Of a stretch of 64,000 nucleotides of DNA, positions 34,601 to 42,985 are shown piece by piece. Position 1 is the stretch's first letter. Each line of letters opens with the position of its first letter. A program made the translations under genes and the position numbers. A model generated the notes under the pieces. That model was not told the DNA's origin and ran no database searches. It saw only the letters and a program-made list of their open reading frames with translations. Origin of the DNA: Polaribacter sejongensis (GTDB lineage: Bacteria > Bacteroidota > Bacteroidia > Flavobacteriales > Flavobacteriaceae); contig NZ_CP150667.1 in the NCBI RefSeq assembly GCF_038024065.1, positions 930,001-994,000 of the forward strand, in the 5' to 3' direction.

Positions 34601-35263
34601 GAAAGCAAACAAATTTTAGCAGATTTAAAGACTAAAAAAGATGCGTTGTTAACTGCAAAAGGTAAAATTGTTGAAGCCTTTAGAAAGGACAAAGAAATAA
34701 AAGATAGAAACCAAGAAACCTATAAAAAAATAGACGCTCAAGATAAAATTTGTAAAGTTTGGAAAGAACTTTTTAAAATTATAGGAAACTCTAAAGATGC
34801 ATTTAACGTCTACGTGCAACGCTTAACATTAAAACATTTGTTAGATCTTGCCAATGTGCATTTGTATCAATTAAACAAGCGTTATTCTTTAAAAATGGAA
34901 GATTCTTACAAACCCAAAGAAGAGCTTAATTTTAATTTGATAGACCATTATCAAACAGATCAAGCGAGATTGGTAGATACTTCTAGTGGTGGAGAAAAAT
35001 TTATTATTAGTTTGGCTTTGGCTTTAGGATTGTCTGATTTAGCAAGTAAAAACGTAAAAATAGATTCCCTTTTTATTGATGAAGGATTCGGAACTTTAGA
35101 TAGCAATACTTTAGAAACTGTTATTTCTACCTTAGAAACGCTGCAATCTCAAGGTAAAATGATCGGAATTATCTCGCACGTAGAAAATTTAAAAGAACGT
35201 ATTCCGACTCAAATTCAGATTACAAAGAAAAGCAATGGTGTTAGTAAAGTTAATATTATTTAG
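31610..35263 (+). CDS. sbcC: Exonuclease subunit SbcC (Rad50-type ATPase)
   Basis: A 1217-residue SMC/Rad50-like ATPase. Walker A 'GSTGAGKTT' lies near residue 40, followed by two long coiled-coil arms (about 190-590 and 640-1050). The zinc hook 'CSLCGSKEHPY' has Cys at about 599 and 602. The C-terminal part carries signature 'SSGGEKFIISLALALGLSD', Walker B 'DSLFIDEGFGTLD' and the D-loop. It dimerises through the hook and, with SbcD, processes DNA hairpins. Its 3' end is echoed in a short duplicate 345 bp downstream (35588-35608), a sign of past rearrangement just behind the gene. Confidence 0.95.
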   Translation: MKILKIELQNINSLKSDTPIVIDFENEQFRDVGLYAITGSTGAGKTTILDAITIALYHNVPRFNGSKGTLLDVVSHGAHDAFSRVTFKNDTTIYEAFWGIRIADKKGKAYKNPKEEVSLKNLTSDTILATQKRNLITEVVNATQLDYNQFLRSVMLAQGEFASFLTAKGPEKGKLLEQITGEQIYKKIGQGILDRKSEEEKKLREIEAKINADDILNEEAKANLITEDKTLDADIKLTETAIKSSQKIVDWYVGFIKLTKEGEEHEEKSKSVQSFVEKHKVALDQLALHEKALPFKELITDLNRTAKETVLKENQLKEIEKTLTELKPQILLLEKQTKTDTKNVELAEKEFAEWLPKFDTITNLDAALKNELTVKEKASDNLAKLELEIKKASEDNSKLVNSFDETTNQIKAKESFIKQNEFLRSVALEITDWRTDLSTLKTNKETIVKSALLVDNKKIEITKTTESLKQNKGILQEKSAAIKVIEEKITSLNKDLEKNSLSDLLALKEKYNQSENNWKQFKVFAEQHQKITKEKTDLERDEKKYTNDLKEITDKIVALQKVLDNQEKLVNDATKILDLERSVAKYKEDRNRLIKGDPCSLCGSKEHPYTEHLPLINVSESEIELIKRKEDLKKLNEEKSLFDTKKTAIQTRIENFQEQIKGKSTELSSIKSKVNELSIVCELTDFYKVESELLSLKNKLAEINTSLKNAQQLQVDKDKFSKDIQKQNEEIHLLKTTIATLEEKNKNAKEVILQEEKSILELNTLCTNLENSLNVKLTKYSYQLPALSEINLFLKEIDEKIALFNKTERSLDALKSESKILNTKKENLKELLENHAKNRVIFTETIKDSTSKQQKLTTQRIAILPIKTSVESKRNLLQKTKNTFVEKAKLSNESLQNLLNTKTKQETLQVNITADLKSLSIKKADFTTTLNAKLKDSDFTSKENIETALLSEEIAHKYKDNRERIKENQLKIKTLKDEHAKDLKLLHETKNFETSESESKQILADLKTKKDALLTAKGKIVEAFRKDKEIKDRNQETYKKIDAQDKICKVWKELFKIIGNSKDAFNVYVQRLTLKHLLDLANVHLYQLNKRYSLKMEDSYKPKEELNFNLIDHYQTDQARLVDTSSGGEKFIISLALALGLSDLASKNVKIDSLFIDEGFGTLDSNTLETVISTLETLQSQGKMIGIISHVENLKERIPTQIQITKKSNGVSKVNII

Positions 35264-35660
35264 AAAAACAGATTCATTTATATGATAAGATTCCTCGTCG
35301 TAAACTCACTCGGAATGACAAATTTATAGCGGAAGATAATCACTAGTTAAAAGTGAGCGATAACAAACAAATAAAAACAAAGAAAGGCTGTCTAAAAAGG
35401 AAGTTTTTTGTCAATCTGAATTTATTTCAGATTCTTATGAAAATTCAACATCAATAAGTTGAGATACTGAAACAAGTTCAGTATGACAAGGTTTAACACT
35501 CATGCGCTAGTGCTCGTTTTTAACGAGTACCCAACCAATTTGATTCCTAAATGATCAATCGTTAAAACGAGCGATACCGTAAAGGGTAGTAAGGTTGATA
35601 TTATTTAGGTAAAAAAAGATTCCTCGTCGTAAACTCACTCGGAATGACAAAATATCTATA
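35264..35660. repeat. Intergenic repeat remnants with a duplicated sbcC tail
   Basis: This gap has no gene. An identical 35-bp sequence occurs at 35288-35322 and 35617-35651 (beginning AGATTCCTCGTCGTAAACTC). Before the second copy lies a 21-bp segment (35588-35608) matching the end of sbcC (35243-35263) with two differences. In frame it reads KVDII-stop beside the gene's KVNII-stop. Between are palindromic remnants (AATCTGAATTTATTTCAGATT, GATACTGAAACAAGTTCAGTAT) typical of flavobacterial interspersed repeats. The pattern suggests insertion or recombination at the 3' end of sbcC. Confidence 0.7.
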
Positions 35661-35696
35661 AAAAAAAGCTCAAGTTGAATACTTGAGCTTTTTTTA
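35661..35696 (-). terminator. Bidirectional terminator between sbcC and the SHOCT gene
   Basis: A7GCTCAAGT-TGAAT-ACTTGAGCT8 forms a symmetric stem with A and T runs on both sides, so it can act on both strands. It is 40 bp past the SHOCT gene stop. Confidence 0.85.
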
Positions 35697-35735
35697 TAAG
35701 ATTAATTCATTTTCTGTAATCGCAGATTGAACTTA

Positions 35736-36545
35736 TTACAATCTATTTAATAAATCTACTTTCTTATTCTCAAATTCTTCAACAGAAAGAATTCCTTTGT
35801 CTTTTAAACCTGCTAATTTTTCTATTTTACCAAAAATATCTTCTTCAAAAGCACTATTATTATTGTTGTAGTTATTATTGTTAACAGGCTGCATTGGAGC
35901 TTCTATAATAGGTGCAACTGGCGTTTCTATAACATTATTTTGTATTTCATTATTTTGAATAGGCGCTGGTGCTTGCTTATTTCCTCCAGAAATAATAGGT
36001 AAAGTATTTAAATCTACATTCCCATATTGACTCGTAAAAGAAACCGAATAATTACCACTTTGTTGCTGTCCTACTCCACCAATATTATGGTCTAACGTAT
36101 CAAAAATAGTTACGTTACCATTTTCTTGAATTGCTAAACGATGTATATTATTAAAAATAGCATAACTTGTATTATTTTGGCTTCCTGTAGAATTAGGAAA
36201 ACCTAAATCTCCCCACCAATCACTAGAATAACCTCCTTGTGGATTCTTAACTTTTGGCAACGGTTTGTACTGTATTGCTCCTTGGTGAATTAAGTTAGAT
36301 AAATCTACACAAAGTCCGTCTACCAAATATTTAAGGTTATTATTAAACATATCACCAACCATAGTCATACCACCTTGCATCCACTGTCCTCCACCACCTA
36401 ACTCAGCGATATTAAACTGTGCCATTGTACCATTGCTATTCATCAAACAAAATGTTAAATCAGTAACAGTATTTGTACTTACTCCGTATTTATTAGCTAC
36501 GTTTACTATATTTTGAAAACTAGCTTCTGTGAATGTTGCATTCAT
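35736..36545 (-). CDS. SHOCT-domain protein of unknown function
   Basis: A 269-residue protein without a signal peptide. Residues 1-185 are an unrecognised globular region with 'ELGGGGQWMQGGMTM', 'GLCVDLSNLIHQGAI' and repeated Gly/Asn-rich strands. Residues about 190-235 are a low-complexity Pro/Asn linker. The last 35 residues ('IEKLAGLKDKGILSVEEFEN') are a SHOCT domain, a short helical hairpin found at the C-terminus of many proteins and thought to mediate oligomerisation or binding. The start ATG is preceded by 330 bp of AT-rich sequence. No operon partner is evident. Confidence 0.8.
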   Translation of the reverse strand: MNATFTEASFQNIVNVANKYGVSTNTVTDLTFCLMNSNGTMAQFNIAELGGGGQWMQGGMTMVGDMFNNNLKYLVDGLCVDLSNLIHQGAIQYKPLPKVKNPQGGYSSDWWGDLGFPNSTGSQNNTSYAIFNNIHRLAIQENGNVTIFDTLDHNIGGVGQQQSGNYSVSFTSQYGNVDLNTLPIISGGNKQAPAPIQNNEIQNNVIETPVAPIIEAPMQPVNNNNYNNNNSAFEEDIFGKIEKLAGLKDKGILSVEEFENKKVDLLNRL

Positions 36546-36876
36546 AACTTAGATATATTTCTTAATTCTGTTACACAAATTTGTCTAACAATTTTTCGAC
36601 AAAGGTAAACTATAGTAATAGCAATAATGCTTTTTAAAATATAATTTTTACTAATTTTAAAATTCTATTTATTTAATTTTAAACACGTTAGAGTTCTAAC
36701 TTTATACTCGTGAATTTAACTAAAATGTATGGTAAAATCTTACGTTCTTAGAAAATAAAGTATGTTTTCGATAAAACTACATACAAAATATACATCTTCT
36801 AATTTAAAGTTTATGATTTCTTACTACATCACAAAATATTATTTTTTTACTTTTGATAATAATTTAAAAATAGTTT
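36546..36876. other. Divergent intergenic region, no gene seen
   Basis: This 331-bp AT-rich gap separates divergent genes. TACTTTTG at 36848-36855 fits a -7 element for the thioredoxin gene at 36877, although no TTTG sits at -33. Otherwise I see no ORF, repeat or RNA structure. Confidence 0.4.
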
Positions 36877-37395
36877 ATGAAAAATAAAGTTTTAGTACTA
36901 TTAATCCTCGGAACAATTTCTTTTACCTCAACAATTTCAGCACAAGAAACAACTACTAATTTGTTAGAAAATGCACAAACAAAGGCCAAAAAAGAAAATA
37001 AAGCTATTTTTATAAAATTTGAAGCTTCTTGGTGTGGGTGGTGCCGTAAAATGACAAAAGACATGAAAGCTGAAAGCACAAAAGCATTTTTTGAAGATAA
37101 TTATGTAATTGTACCTGTTGTAGTAAATGAATCTAAAGGAAAAGAAAAATTAGAAAATCCGGGTTCTAGAGAATTATTAAAAAAATATAAAGGAGATGAA
37201 GCAGGCTTACCGTTTTGGTTAATCTTAGATTCAAATTTAAACGTACTTGCAGATTCTTTTGATGCTAATGGAGACAATCTAGGAGGACCAGCAAGTAAGG
37301 AAGAAGTAAACCAATTTATAAGTAAAATAAAAAAAACGGCAAAAAAGGTTTCAGAAAAGGATGTGAAAAATATAAAAAATCAATTTATTAAATAA
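36877..37395 (+). CDS. Secreted thioredoxin-like protein
   Basis: A 172-residue protein with a signal peptide ('TSTISAQETT', cut near residue 23), then a thioredoxin fold with the active site 'SWCGWCRKM' (Cys about 53 and 56) and the cis-Pro region 'AGLPFWLIL'. The WCGWC site and length resemble the DsbD C-terminal or Thioredoxin_7 type rather than classical TrxA. It should act as a periplasmic thiol reductase. The Lys-rich C-terminus (about 145-172) is atypical. It stands alone, with a terminator 26 bp downstream, and is only distantly similar to the thioredoxin at 584. Confidence 0.86.
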   Translation: MKNKVLVLLILGTISFTSTISAQETTTNLLENAQTKAKKENKAIFIKFEASWCGWCRKMTKDMKAESTKAFFEDNYVIVPVVVNESKGKEKLENPGSRELLKKYKGDEAGLPFWLILDSNLNVLADSFDANGDNLGGPASKEEVNQFISKIKKTAKKVSEKDVKNIKNQFIK

Positions 37396-37420
37396 AAGCA
37401 TCTTTTAAAAAACGATACTA

Positions 37421-37454
37421 AAAAAAGCTCTAGACATAAATCTTGAGCTTTTTT
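37421..37454 (+). terminator. Terminator between the thioredoxin and convergent gene
   Basis: A6GCTCTAGA-CATAAA-TCTTGAGCT6 forms a 14-bp stem with one mismatch and a T run on either strand, so it serves both converging genes. Confidence 0.8.
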
Positions 37455-37469
37455 AGTAAAATATCTTTT

Positions 37470-37847
37470 TTATGATTGCATTGGGATTTCTGGTAATTTA
37501 TTTTTAAAACTTGGCGCATTGTCTCTGTAAGAAACTAATTTCTTTTTAGAAACAAGCACTATTAAATCTTCACTTAACGTAAATAAACAAGCTGTTCTAA
37601 AAGTTTCTAAAAGTAATTTTTCTAATTCTACAGTCAGTGATTCAAAAGAAAATTGTTTAAATTCATTCTCTTCTGCAAAACGATATTTTAATTCAAAAAT
37701 ATCTTTACCATCCACTTTAAATAAACGGACATATACATTTAACAGTCCTTCACTTTTTCGCATCGGTTTGCTTAATGTAAGCTTTACAAATTCATCTTTT
37801 GTTAAACTTTCTTGTAATCTTTCAAAAAAAACTTTAAAATCGCTCAT
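37470..37847 (-). CDS. Short protein like the N-terminal domain of a SAM-methyltransferase family
   Basis: A 125-residue protein: 'FFERLQESLTKDEFVKLTLS' at the start, 'NVYVRLFKVDGKDIFELKYR' in the middle and 'LEKLLLETFRTACLFTLSED' later. This pattern matches, from memory, the first ~125 residues of a larger (about 390-residue) flavobacterial protein whose C-terminal part is a class I methyltransferase ('GSGKGYLTF' motif). Here the frame stops after 'LPEIPMQS', and no methyltransferase sequence follows in the 74 bp before the thioredoxin terminator. It is therefore either a truncated homologue or a stand-alone version of the N-terminal domain. Confidence 0.55.
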   Translation of the reverse strand: MSDFKVFFERLQESLTKDEFVKLTLSKPMRKSEGLLNVYVRLFKVDGKDIFELKYRFAEENEFKQFSFESLTVELEKLLLETFRTACLFTLSEDLIVLVSKKKLVSYRDNAPSFKNKLPEIPMQS

Positions 37848-37885
37848 GCTGCAAAAATATAAATAAGAAATTATTAATTGTAGAA

Positions 37886-38662
37886 TTACTTGCTAAAACA
37901 TAGTGCTAACATGTTATATAATTCTGGATGTTTTCTCTGAAACAACTTTGGTCTTTCAAAGAAATATTCTCCAGCAACTGCTAGAAATTCAATTTCAGAC
38001 GTTCCTCCATAACTTCTAATATCAGAGTTATTATTATTAATCGCCTCCATTTCTTTATGCACTAGTTGTAACCAAGGTATGATATACTGCTTGTTTAACA
38101 AAACTGACGGAATACCATCTACCACTCCATCTGCCTTGTCTAAAAGATGAATAAATTCGTGAATTGCTGTATTGCCTTTATCGGTTTTGTTGCTAAAACC
38201 AAGGTGTAACGCTTTTCTAGATAAAATCATTTGCTTCTCGAATCTTCCCGTGCCAACCAAACCACCAATAGTTCTTCCTTCTATTTGAGAATCAAATTGC
38301 AAATCATCATCAAAATAATCTGGATAAATTAATACGGTAGATAAGTTGGTATACTTCCAATTTGGAAATCTAAAAACAGGAATTACAGCACTCGCAGCAA
38401 TCAACAAAGTATCTAATTCTTCTAACTCAAAATGAATGGCTTCAATATTAGTTTCCTTTAAAAAGGAAGCCATTTTAGTACGAAACACTTCTTGTTCACC
38501 AACATTTAATTTTTCATAAAATAGAATATGTTTTAATAATAATGGATGCCAATGCTCTGGAACAACAAGTTTTTCTAAAGAAACTGTACTCTTTTTTCGC
38601 TTAGACTTTATGCTTACAATAAAAACGATAAGAAGTATCGCAATGGCAATTATATATAACAT
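37886..38662 (-). CDS. mtfA: MtfA-like zinc peptidase
   Basis: A 258-residue protein with an N-terminal membrane helix ('IIAIAILLIVFIVSI') and basic residues after it, then a soluble M90-type peptidase domain. It shows 'PVFRFPNWKYTNLSTVLIYP', the zinc motif HEFIH at about residue 169 in 'NTAIHEFIHLLDKADG', and the downstream metal ligand region 'EFLAVAGEYFFE'. MtfA proteins are aminopeptidases; in E. coli MtfA binds the regulator Mlc. The membrane anchor is common in the Bacteroidetes versions. It starts 38 bp from the neighbour at 37847 on the same strand, so they may be co-transcribed. Confidence 0.88.
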   Translation of the reverse strand: MLYIIAIAILLIVFIVSIKSKRKKSTVSLEKLVVPEHWHPLLLKHILFYEKLNVGEQEVFRTKMASFLKETNIEAIHFELEELDTLLIAASAVIPVFRFPNWKYTNLSTVLIYPDYFDDDLQFDSQIEGRTIGGLVGTGRFEKQMILSRKALHLGFSNKTDKGNTAIHEFIHLLDKADGVVDGIPSVLLNKQYIIPWLQLVHKEMEAINNNNSDIRSYGGTSEIEFLAVAGEYFFERPKLFQRKHPELYNMLALCFSK

Positions 38663-38768
38663 TTTATTTTTTTAAAGTATGGAAAACTACGAAAAATTAA
38701 AAGATTTAGTACTTATTTTTTTGCTACTTTATTTTTCTGATTTTAATTTAAAAGCAACTAAATTCCAT

Positions 38769-38804
38769 AAAAAAAAAGCTCAAGTTTAAAACTTGAGCTT
38801 TTTA
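38769..38804 (-). terminator. Terminator of typA
   Basis: AAAAAGCTCAAGT-TTAAA-ACTTGAGCTTTTT forms a symmetric stem between the converging A and T runs, 42 bp past the typA stop. It is one of four hairpins in this region with the same core. Confidence 0.85.
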
Positions 38805-38845
38805 AATTTATAAAGATCCATTCTATATCAGAATGAAAAAAAATA

Positions 38846-40618
38846 TTATCCTTTAAAAACAATTTTACGCATACGTAAGCTTTCTGGAGTTACTTCTAAG
38901 TACTCATCTGCTTTAATGTATTCCATGTTTTCCTCTAAAGAAAAATCTACTTTAGGTGCAATTTTCATAGCTTCATCTGTACCAGATTTACGCATGTTTG
39001 TTAATTGCTTACCTTTAATTAAGTTAACAGCCATTTCATCAGACTTACTGTTCTCTCCAATTACTTGACCAACATAGATTTCTTGGTTTACATCAATAAA
39101 GAAAACTCCTCTATCTTGTAAACGGTTTAATGCATATGCAGTTGCTTTACCAGCAGCAGAAGAAACAATTGCTCCTTTTACTTCTTCAGTAAAGTCTCCT
39201 TTATAAGGACCATATTCACTAAATCTGTGGTTAATGATAGCAGTACCACCAGTTGCAGTTAAAATTTTGTTTCTTAAACCAATTAATCCTCTAGAAGGAA
39301 TAGAAAACTCTAAGTGTTGTAAATCTCCTTTTGGTTCCATAACTAACATATCTCCTTTTCTAAGAGATACTAAGTTAATTGCTTTAGAAGCCATGTCTTC
39401 TGGTACATCAATAGACAATGTTTCCATTGGCTCATGTTTCTTACCATCAATCATTTTAATAATCACTTGTGGTCTTCCCACTTGTAATTCATATCCTTCT
39501 CTACGCATTGTTTCAATTAAAACAGATAAGTGTAAAACTCCACGTCCAAAAACGTTAAATTTATCTTCACTATCAGTAGTTTCAACTTTTAATGCTAAGT
39601 TTTTTTCTAATTCTTTAAACAGACGATCTCTAATGTGACGAGATGTTACAAATTTACCTTCTTTACCAAAGAAAGGAGAGTTGTTAATTGTAAACAACAT
39701 ACTCATTGTAGGTTGGTCAATTTCTGTTCTAGGTAATGCTTCTGGGTTTTCTAAATCTGCAATTGTATCACCAATTTCAAATCCATCAATACCAGTAATT
39801 GCACAGATATCTCCACAAGGTACTTTTTCTACTTGAACTTTACCCATTCCTTCGAATACGTGTAATTCTTTAATTCTTACTTTTTTAGTAGTACCATCAG
39901 CTTTACATAAACTGTATTCTTTACCTACTTCTAAGTCTCCTCTAAAAACACGTCCAATAGCAATTCTTCCTGTAAATTTAGAAAAATCTAAAGAAGTAAT
40001 TTGCATTTGTGCTGTACCTTCATTGTATTTAGTTGCTGGGATAGATTCTAAAACAGCATCTAATAAAGGAACGATATCAGTAGTTTGGTTTTGCCAATCT
40101 GTAGACATCCAGTTGTTCTTTGCAGAACCATAAATTGTAGTAAAGTCTAATTGCTCTTCTGTAGCTTCTAAAGCAAACATTAAATCAAAAACTTTTTCAT
40201 GAACGATGTCAGGAGTACAGTTTTCTTTATCAACTTTATTTACAACTACAATAGGAGTTAATCCTAATGCTAAGGCTTTTCCTAATACAAAACGAGTTTG
40301 TGGCATTGGCCCTTCAAATGCATCAACTAATAATAAAACACCATCAGCCATTTTTAATACACGCTCTACTTCTCCACCAAAATCGGCGTGACCAGGAGTA
40401 TCAATTACGTTAATTTTTGTGTTTTTATATTGAACAGATACGTTTTTAGAAAGAATAGTAATTCCTCTTTCACGTTCTAAATCATTATTATCTAACAATA
40501 AATCTGTACGTTCTTTACGATCATCTAAGATTTTAGCTTGATCTATAATTTTATCTACTAACGTTGTCTTACCGTGATCGACATGGGCTATAATAGCGAT
40601 ATTTCTAATTGGCTGCAT
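38846..40618 (-). CDS. typA: Ribosome-associated GTPase TypA/BipA
   Basis: A 590-residue translational GTPase beginning '[20 protein letters not shown]'. GTPase motifs are G1 'AHVDHGKT', G2 'ERERGITI', G3 '[14 protein letters not shown]' and G4 'VVNKVDK'. EF-G-like domains II, III and V follow, with the BipA-specific C-terminal domain ending '[10 protein letters not shown]'. The full length matches the family. BipA binds the ribosome under stress and low temperature and helps 50S assembly. It is monocistronic, with a -7-like element upstream and the terminator at 38769. Confidence 0.96.
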   Translation of the reverse strand: MQPIRNIAIIAHVDHGKTTLVDKIIDQAKILDDRKERTDLLLDNNDLERERGITILSKNVSVQYKNTKINVIDTPGHADFGGEVERVLKMADGVLLLVDAFEGPMPQTRFVLGKALALGLTPIVVVNKVDKENCTPDIVHEKVFDLMFALEATEEQLDFTTIYGSAKNNWMSTDWQNQTTDIVPLLDAVLESIPATKYNEGTAQMQITSLDFSKFTGRIAIGRVFRGDLEVGKEYSLCKADGTTKKVRIKELHVFEGMGKVQVEKVPCGDICAITGIDGFEIGDTIADLENPEALPRTEIDQPTMSMLFTINNSPFFGKEGKFVTSRHIRDRLFKELEKNLALKVETTDSEDKFNVFGRGVLHLSVLIETMRREGYELQVGRPQVIIKMIDGKKHEPMETLSIDVPEDMASKAINLVSLRKGDMLVMEPKGDLQHLEFSIPSRGLIGLRNKILTATGGTAIINHRFSEYGPYKGDFTEEVKGAIVSSAAGKATAYALNRLQDRGVFFIDVNQEIYVGQVIGENSKSDEMAVNLIKGKQLTNMRKSGTDEAMKIAPKVDFSLEENMEYIKADEYLEVTPESLRMRKIVFKG

Positions 40619-40639
40619 TTATTTATTCTAATTTTGCTG

Positions 40640-40647
40640 CAAAAGTA
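40640..40647 (-). promoter_or_regulatory. Probable -7 element of typA
   Basis: TACTTTTG on the minus strand fits TAxxTTTG and lies 21 bp before the typA ATG. No TTTG is found at -33. Confidence 0.4.
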
Positions 40648-40730
40648 ATCTTTTTTGATTAAAAATTGTATTCTATATAAAAAACTTTAACTATCTTATC
40701 CTTAAAAAGGTATCTCAGGATAAAAAATAA

Positions 40731-41780
40731 TTAAATACAACCTCCTTTTAAGTTTAAAATTTTAGTCTTTAAATTCGATTTTAGCAAAACCTCAATTGCT
40801 TTTCCACTTCTTACTCCAGACTTACAATACACTACTAATTCTTTATGTATACACACCTCATCTAAACGGTTTTTCAGGTCACCCAAAGGAATATGTTGTC
40901 CTCCAATATGATATTCTTCTCTCTCATAATTTTCTCGAACATCTAATAAATTATATTTCTCTTTATTTTTATTGAGTTCTTCTAAAGTAATTTCTTCTTT
41001 GGATAGAATTCCACAGAAAAAATCATAATCATTTTCTAAAACAGTAATTTCTAAAGTAGTGTCTTTTTCAAAATTTAAGATTGTTTGATTCATTTGTAAA
41101 GAATCATAAATCAATAATTTATTGAAAAGCACCGCTCCTATTCCACAAATAATTTTAATCGTTTCATTGGCTTGTAAACTTCCTATAATTCCGGGTAACA
41201 CACCTAAAACGCCAATTTCTGAACAATTTGGAGATTCATCTGGTTTTGGTGGCGTTGGATACAAACATCGATACGTTCCGCTTCCTTGATAGTTAAAAAC
41301 ACTCACCTGACCTTCAAACTTAAATATAGATCCGTAAACCAAAGGTTTGTTCGTAATTACAGACGCATCATTCACTAAATAACGCGTCGAAAAATTATCG
41401 CTTCCATCTACAATAATATCATAATTATTGAATAATGAAAGGGCATTTTCTTGGGTTAATTTTTCATTATAAACATCAAAATTCACAAACGGATTTAACC
41501 TTGTCAATCGTTCTGCTGCAGTTTTAGATTTAGACAAACCAATATCATCCATTGTATATAAAATCTGACGTTGCAAATTACTTTGATCTACCACATCGTC
41601 ATCAATAACACCAATCGTTCCAACTCCTGCAGCGGTTAAATATTGTAAAACAGGGCAACCTAATCCACCAGCTCCAATAACCAAAACTTTGGCTTGTTTC
41701 AATTTTAACTGCCCTTCTTCTCCTATTTTATCTAGAATTAAATGTCGATTGTATTGTTTTTTTTCTTCTGATGTAAGCAT
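40731..41780 (-). CDS. thiF: ThiF/MoeB-type adenylyltransferase with C-terminal rhodanese domain
   Basis: A 349-residue E1-like enzyme. The ATP-binding loop 'VLVIGAGGLGCPVLQYL' is near residue 33, followed by 'DDDVVDQSNLQRQILY' and 'VDGSDNFSTRYLVND'. The Cys-containing 'YRCLYPTPP' and 'PNCSEIGVLGVLPG' follow. A rhodanese domain (about 260-349) has an active-site loop 'YCKSGVRSGK' with Cys at about 319. It would adenylate the ThiS C-terminus and help deliver sulfur for thiazole synthesis. It is the last gene of the thiamine operon. By domain layout alone it could equally be called MoeB, so context decides. Confidence 0.88.
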   Translation of the reverse strand: MLTSEEKKQYNRHLILDKIGEEGQLKLKQAKVLVIGAGGLGCPVLQYLTAAGVGTIGVIDDDVVDQSNLQRQILYTMDDIGLSKSKTAAERLTRLNPFVNFDVYNEKLTQENALSLFNNYDIIVDGSDNFSTRYLVNDASVITNKPLVYGSIFKFEGQVSVFNYQGSGTYRCLYPTPPKPDESPNCSEIGVLGVLPGIIGSLQANETIKIICGIGAVLFNKLLIYDSLQMNQTILNFEKDTTLEITVLENDYDFFCGILSKEEITLEELNKNKEKYNLLDVRENYEREEYHIGGQHIPLGDLKNRLDEVCIHKELVVYCKSGVRSGKAIEVLLKSNLKTKILNLKGGCI

Positions 41781-41835
41781 GATAAAACTAAGTTAAAACG
41801 TAAACTTCATAATTTGAAACTCGTAATTATTAAAT

Positions 41836-41862
41836 GATAATTGATCACCGATAATTGATCAC
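41836..41862. repeat. Short tandem repeat between thiH and thiF
   Basis: GATAATTGATCAC occurs twice, 14 bp apart, with a third partial copy. Each copy contains the palindrome TGATCA. It lies in the 92-bp gap between two operon genes. No function is evident. Confidence 0.35.
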
Positions 41863-41872
41863 TGATAAATGA

Positions 41873-42982
41873 TTACCTAAAATGTTCCCAATCTTTCCAA
41901 ACCACTTCTAAATCTTGATTTTTTAGCATTTGTACCACCTCAGCAGTACTTCTTTCATCAGAAATTTCAAACTGTTCTAAAGATTGTGGTGCTACCGAAT
42001 ACCCTCCAGGATTTGTTTTAGATTCTGCACTAATAGAAGTAATTCCTAAATTGACAATATGATTTCTAAAAATTTCACTTTCTCTGGTAGACATTGATAA
42101 TTCTATGTCTTCGTCAAACAAACGAAATGCACAAATAAGTTGTACCAAGTCCGAATCTGTCATTTCTACTTTTGGCTCTAATCCGCCAGAATGTGGGCGT
42201 AATCTTGGAAAAGAGATCGAGTATTTTGTCTTCCAATACGTTTTCTGTAAATATTTTAAATGCAAAGCGGTAAAAAAACTATCAGCACGCCAATCTTCTA
42301 ATCCGAATAAAGCACCCAAACCAATTTTATGAATTCCTGCTTTTCCTAATCGATCTGGCGTATCTAATCGATAATCGAAATTAGATTTTTTCCCCTTCGG
42401 ATGATGTTTCTTGTACTCGTCTCTATGATATGTTTCTTGATACACCAACACCGCATACAATCCGTTTTCTACCAATAATTCATATTCATCTTGATCTAAA
42501 GGCTGCACTTCAATCGTAATATTCGAAAACTGAGAACGGATTAATTGAATGGCATTCTTAATATATGCTACCCCTACCGTTTTATTTGCTTCTCCTGTTA
42601 CCAACAAAATATGATCGTAGCCTTTGGCTTTTAAAAAAGCGACTTCCTTTAAAATTTCTGCATCGGTTAACGTCCGTCTTGGTATTTTATTCGTCATGCT
42701 AAATCCACAATAAGTACAAATATTCTGACATTCGTTACTCAAATACATGGGCACGTACATTTGCATCGTATTTCCAAAACGCTTCTTAGTCAATAACTGA
42801 CTTTTATGCGCCATTTCTTCTAAAAATGGTTTTGCAGCAGGAGAAATTAAGGCTTTAAAATCTTCTAAATCTAGCTTATCTTTTACCAACGCTTGTTCTA
42901 CCTCAACAGCTGTTTTATCGAAAATACTTTTTAGGCTAAAATCCCAATTATAAGTATCGAAAAGTTCTTTAAAATGACTCAT
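41873..42982 (-). CDS. thiH: 2-iminoacetate synthase ThiH (radical SAM)
   Basis: A 369-residue radical SAM enzyme with the cluster motif CxxxCxxC at Cys85, Cys89 and Cys92 ('ECQNICTYCGF'). It also has 'HILLVTGEANKTVG', 'VLVYQETYHRDEY' and 'SFPRLRPHSGG', typical of ThiH. It cleaves tyrosine to dehydroglycine (2-iminoacetate) and p-cresol for the thiazole ring. It begins 3 bp after thiG. The presence of ThiH instead of ThiO indicates the oxygen-independent route. Confidence 0.95.
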   Translation of the reverse strand: MSHFKELFDTYNWDFSLKSIFDKTAVEVEQALVKDKLDLEDFKALISPAAKPFLEEMAHKSQLLTKKRFGNTMQMYVPMYLSNECQNICTYCGFSMTNKIPRRTLTDAEILKEVAFLKAKGYDHILLVTGEANKTVGVAYIKNAIQLIRSQFSNITIEVQPLDQDEYELLVENGLYAVLVYQETYHRDEYKKHHPKGKKSNFDYRLDTPDRLGKAGIHKIGLGALFGLEDWRADSFFTALHLKYLQKTYWKTKYSISFPRLRPHSGGLEPKVEMTDSDLVQLICAFRLFDEDIELSMSTRESEIFRNHIVNLGITSISAESKTNPGGYSVAPQSLEQFEISDERSTAEVVQMLKNQDLEVVWKDWEHFR

Positions 42983-42985
42983 ATT

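Noticed and set aside
39234..39638. 134-codon plus-strand frame inside typA
   Set aside because: Antisense shadow of typA; the typA motifs cover the same bases.
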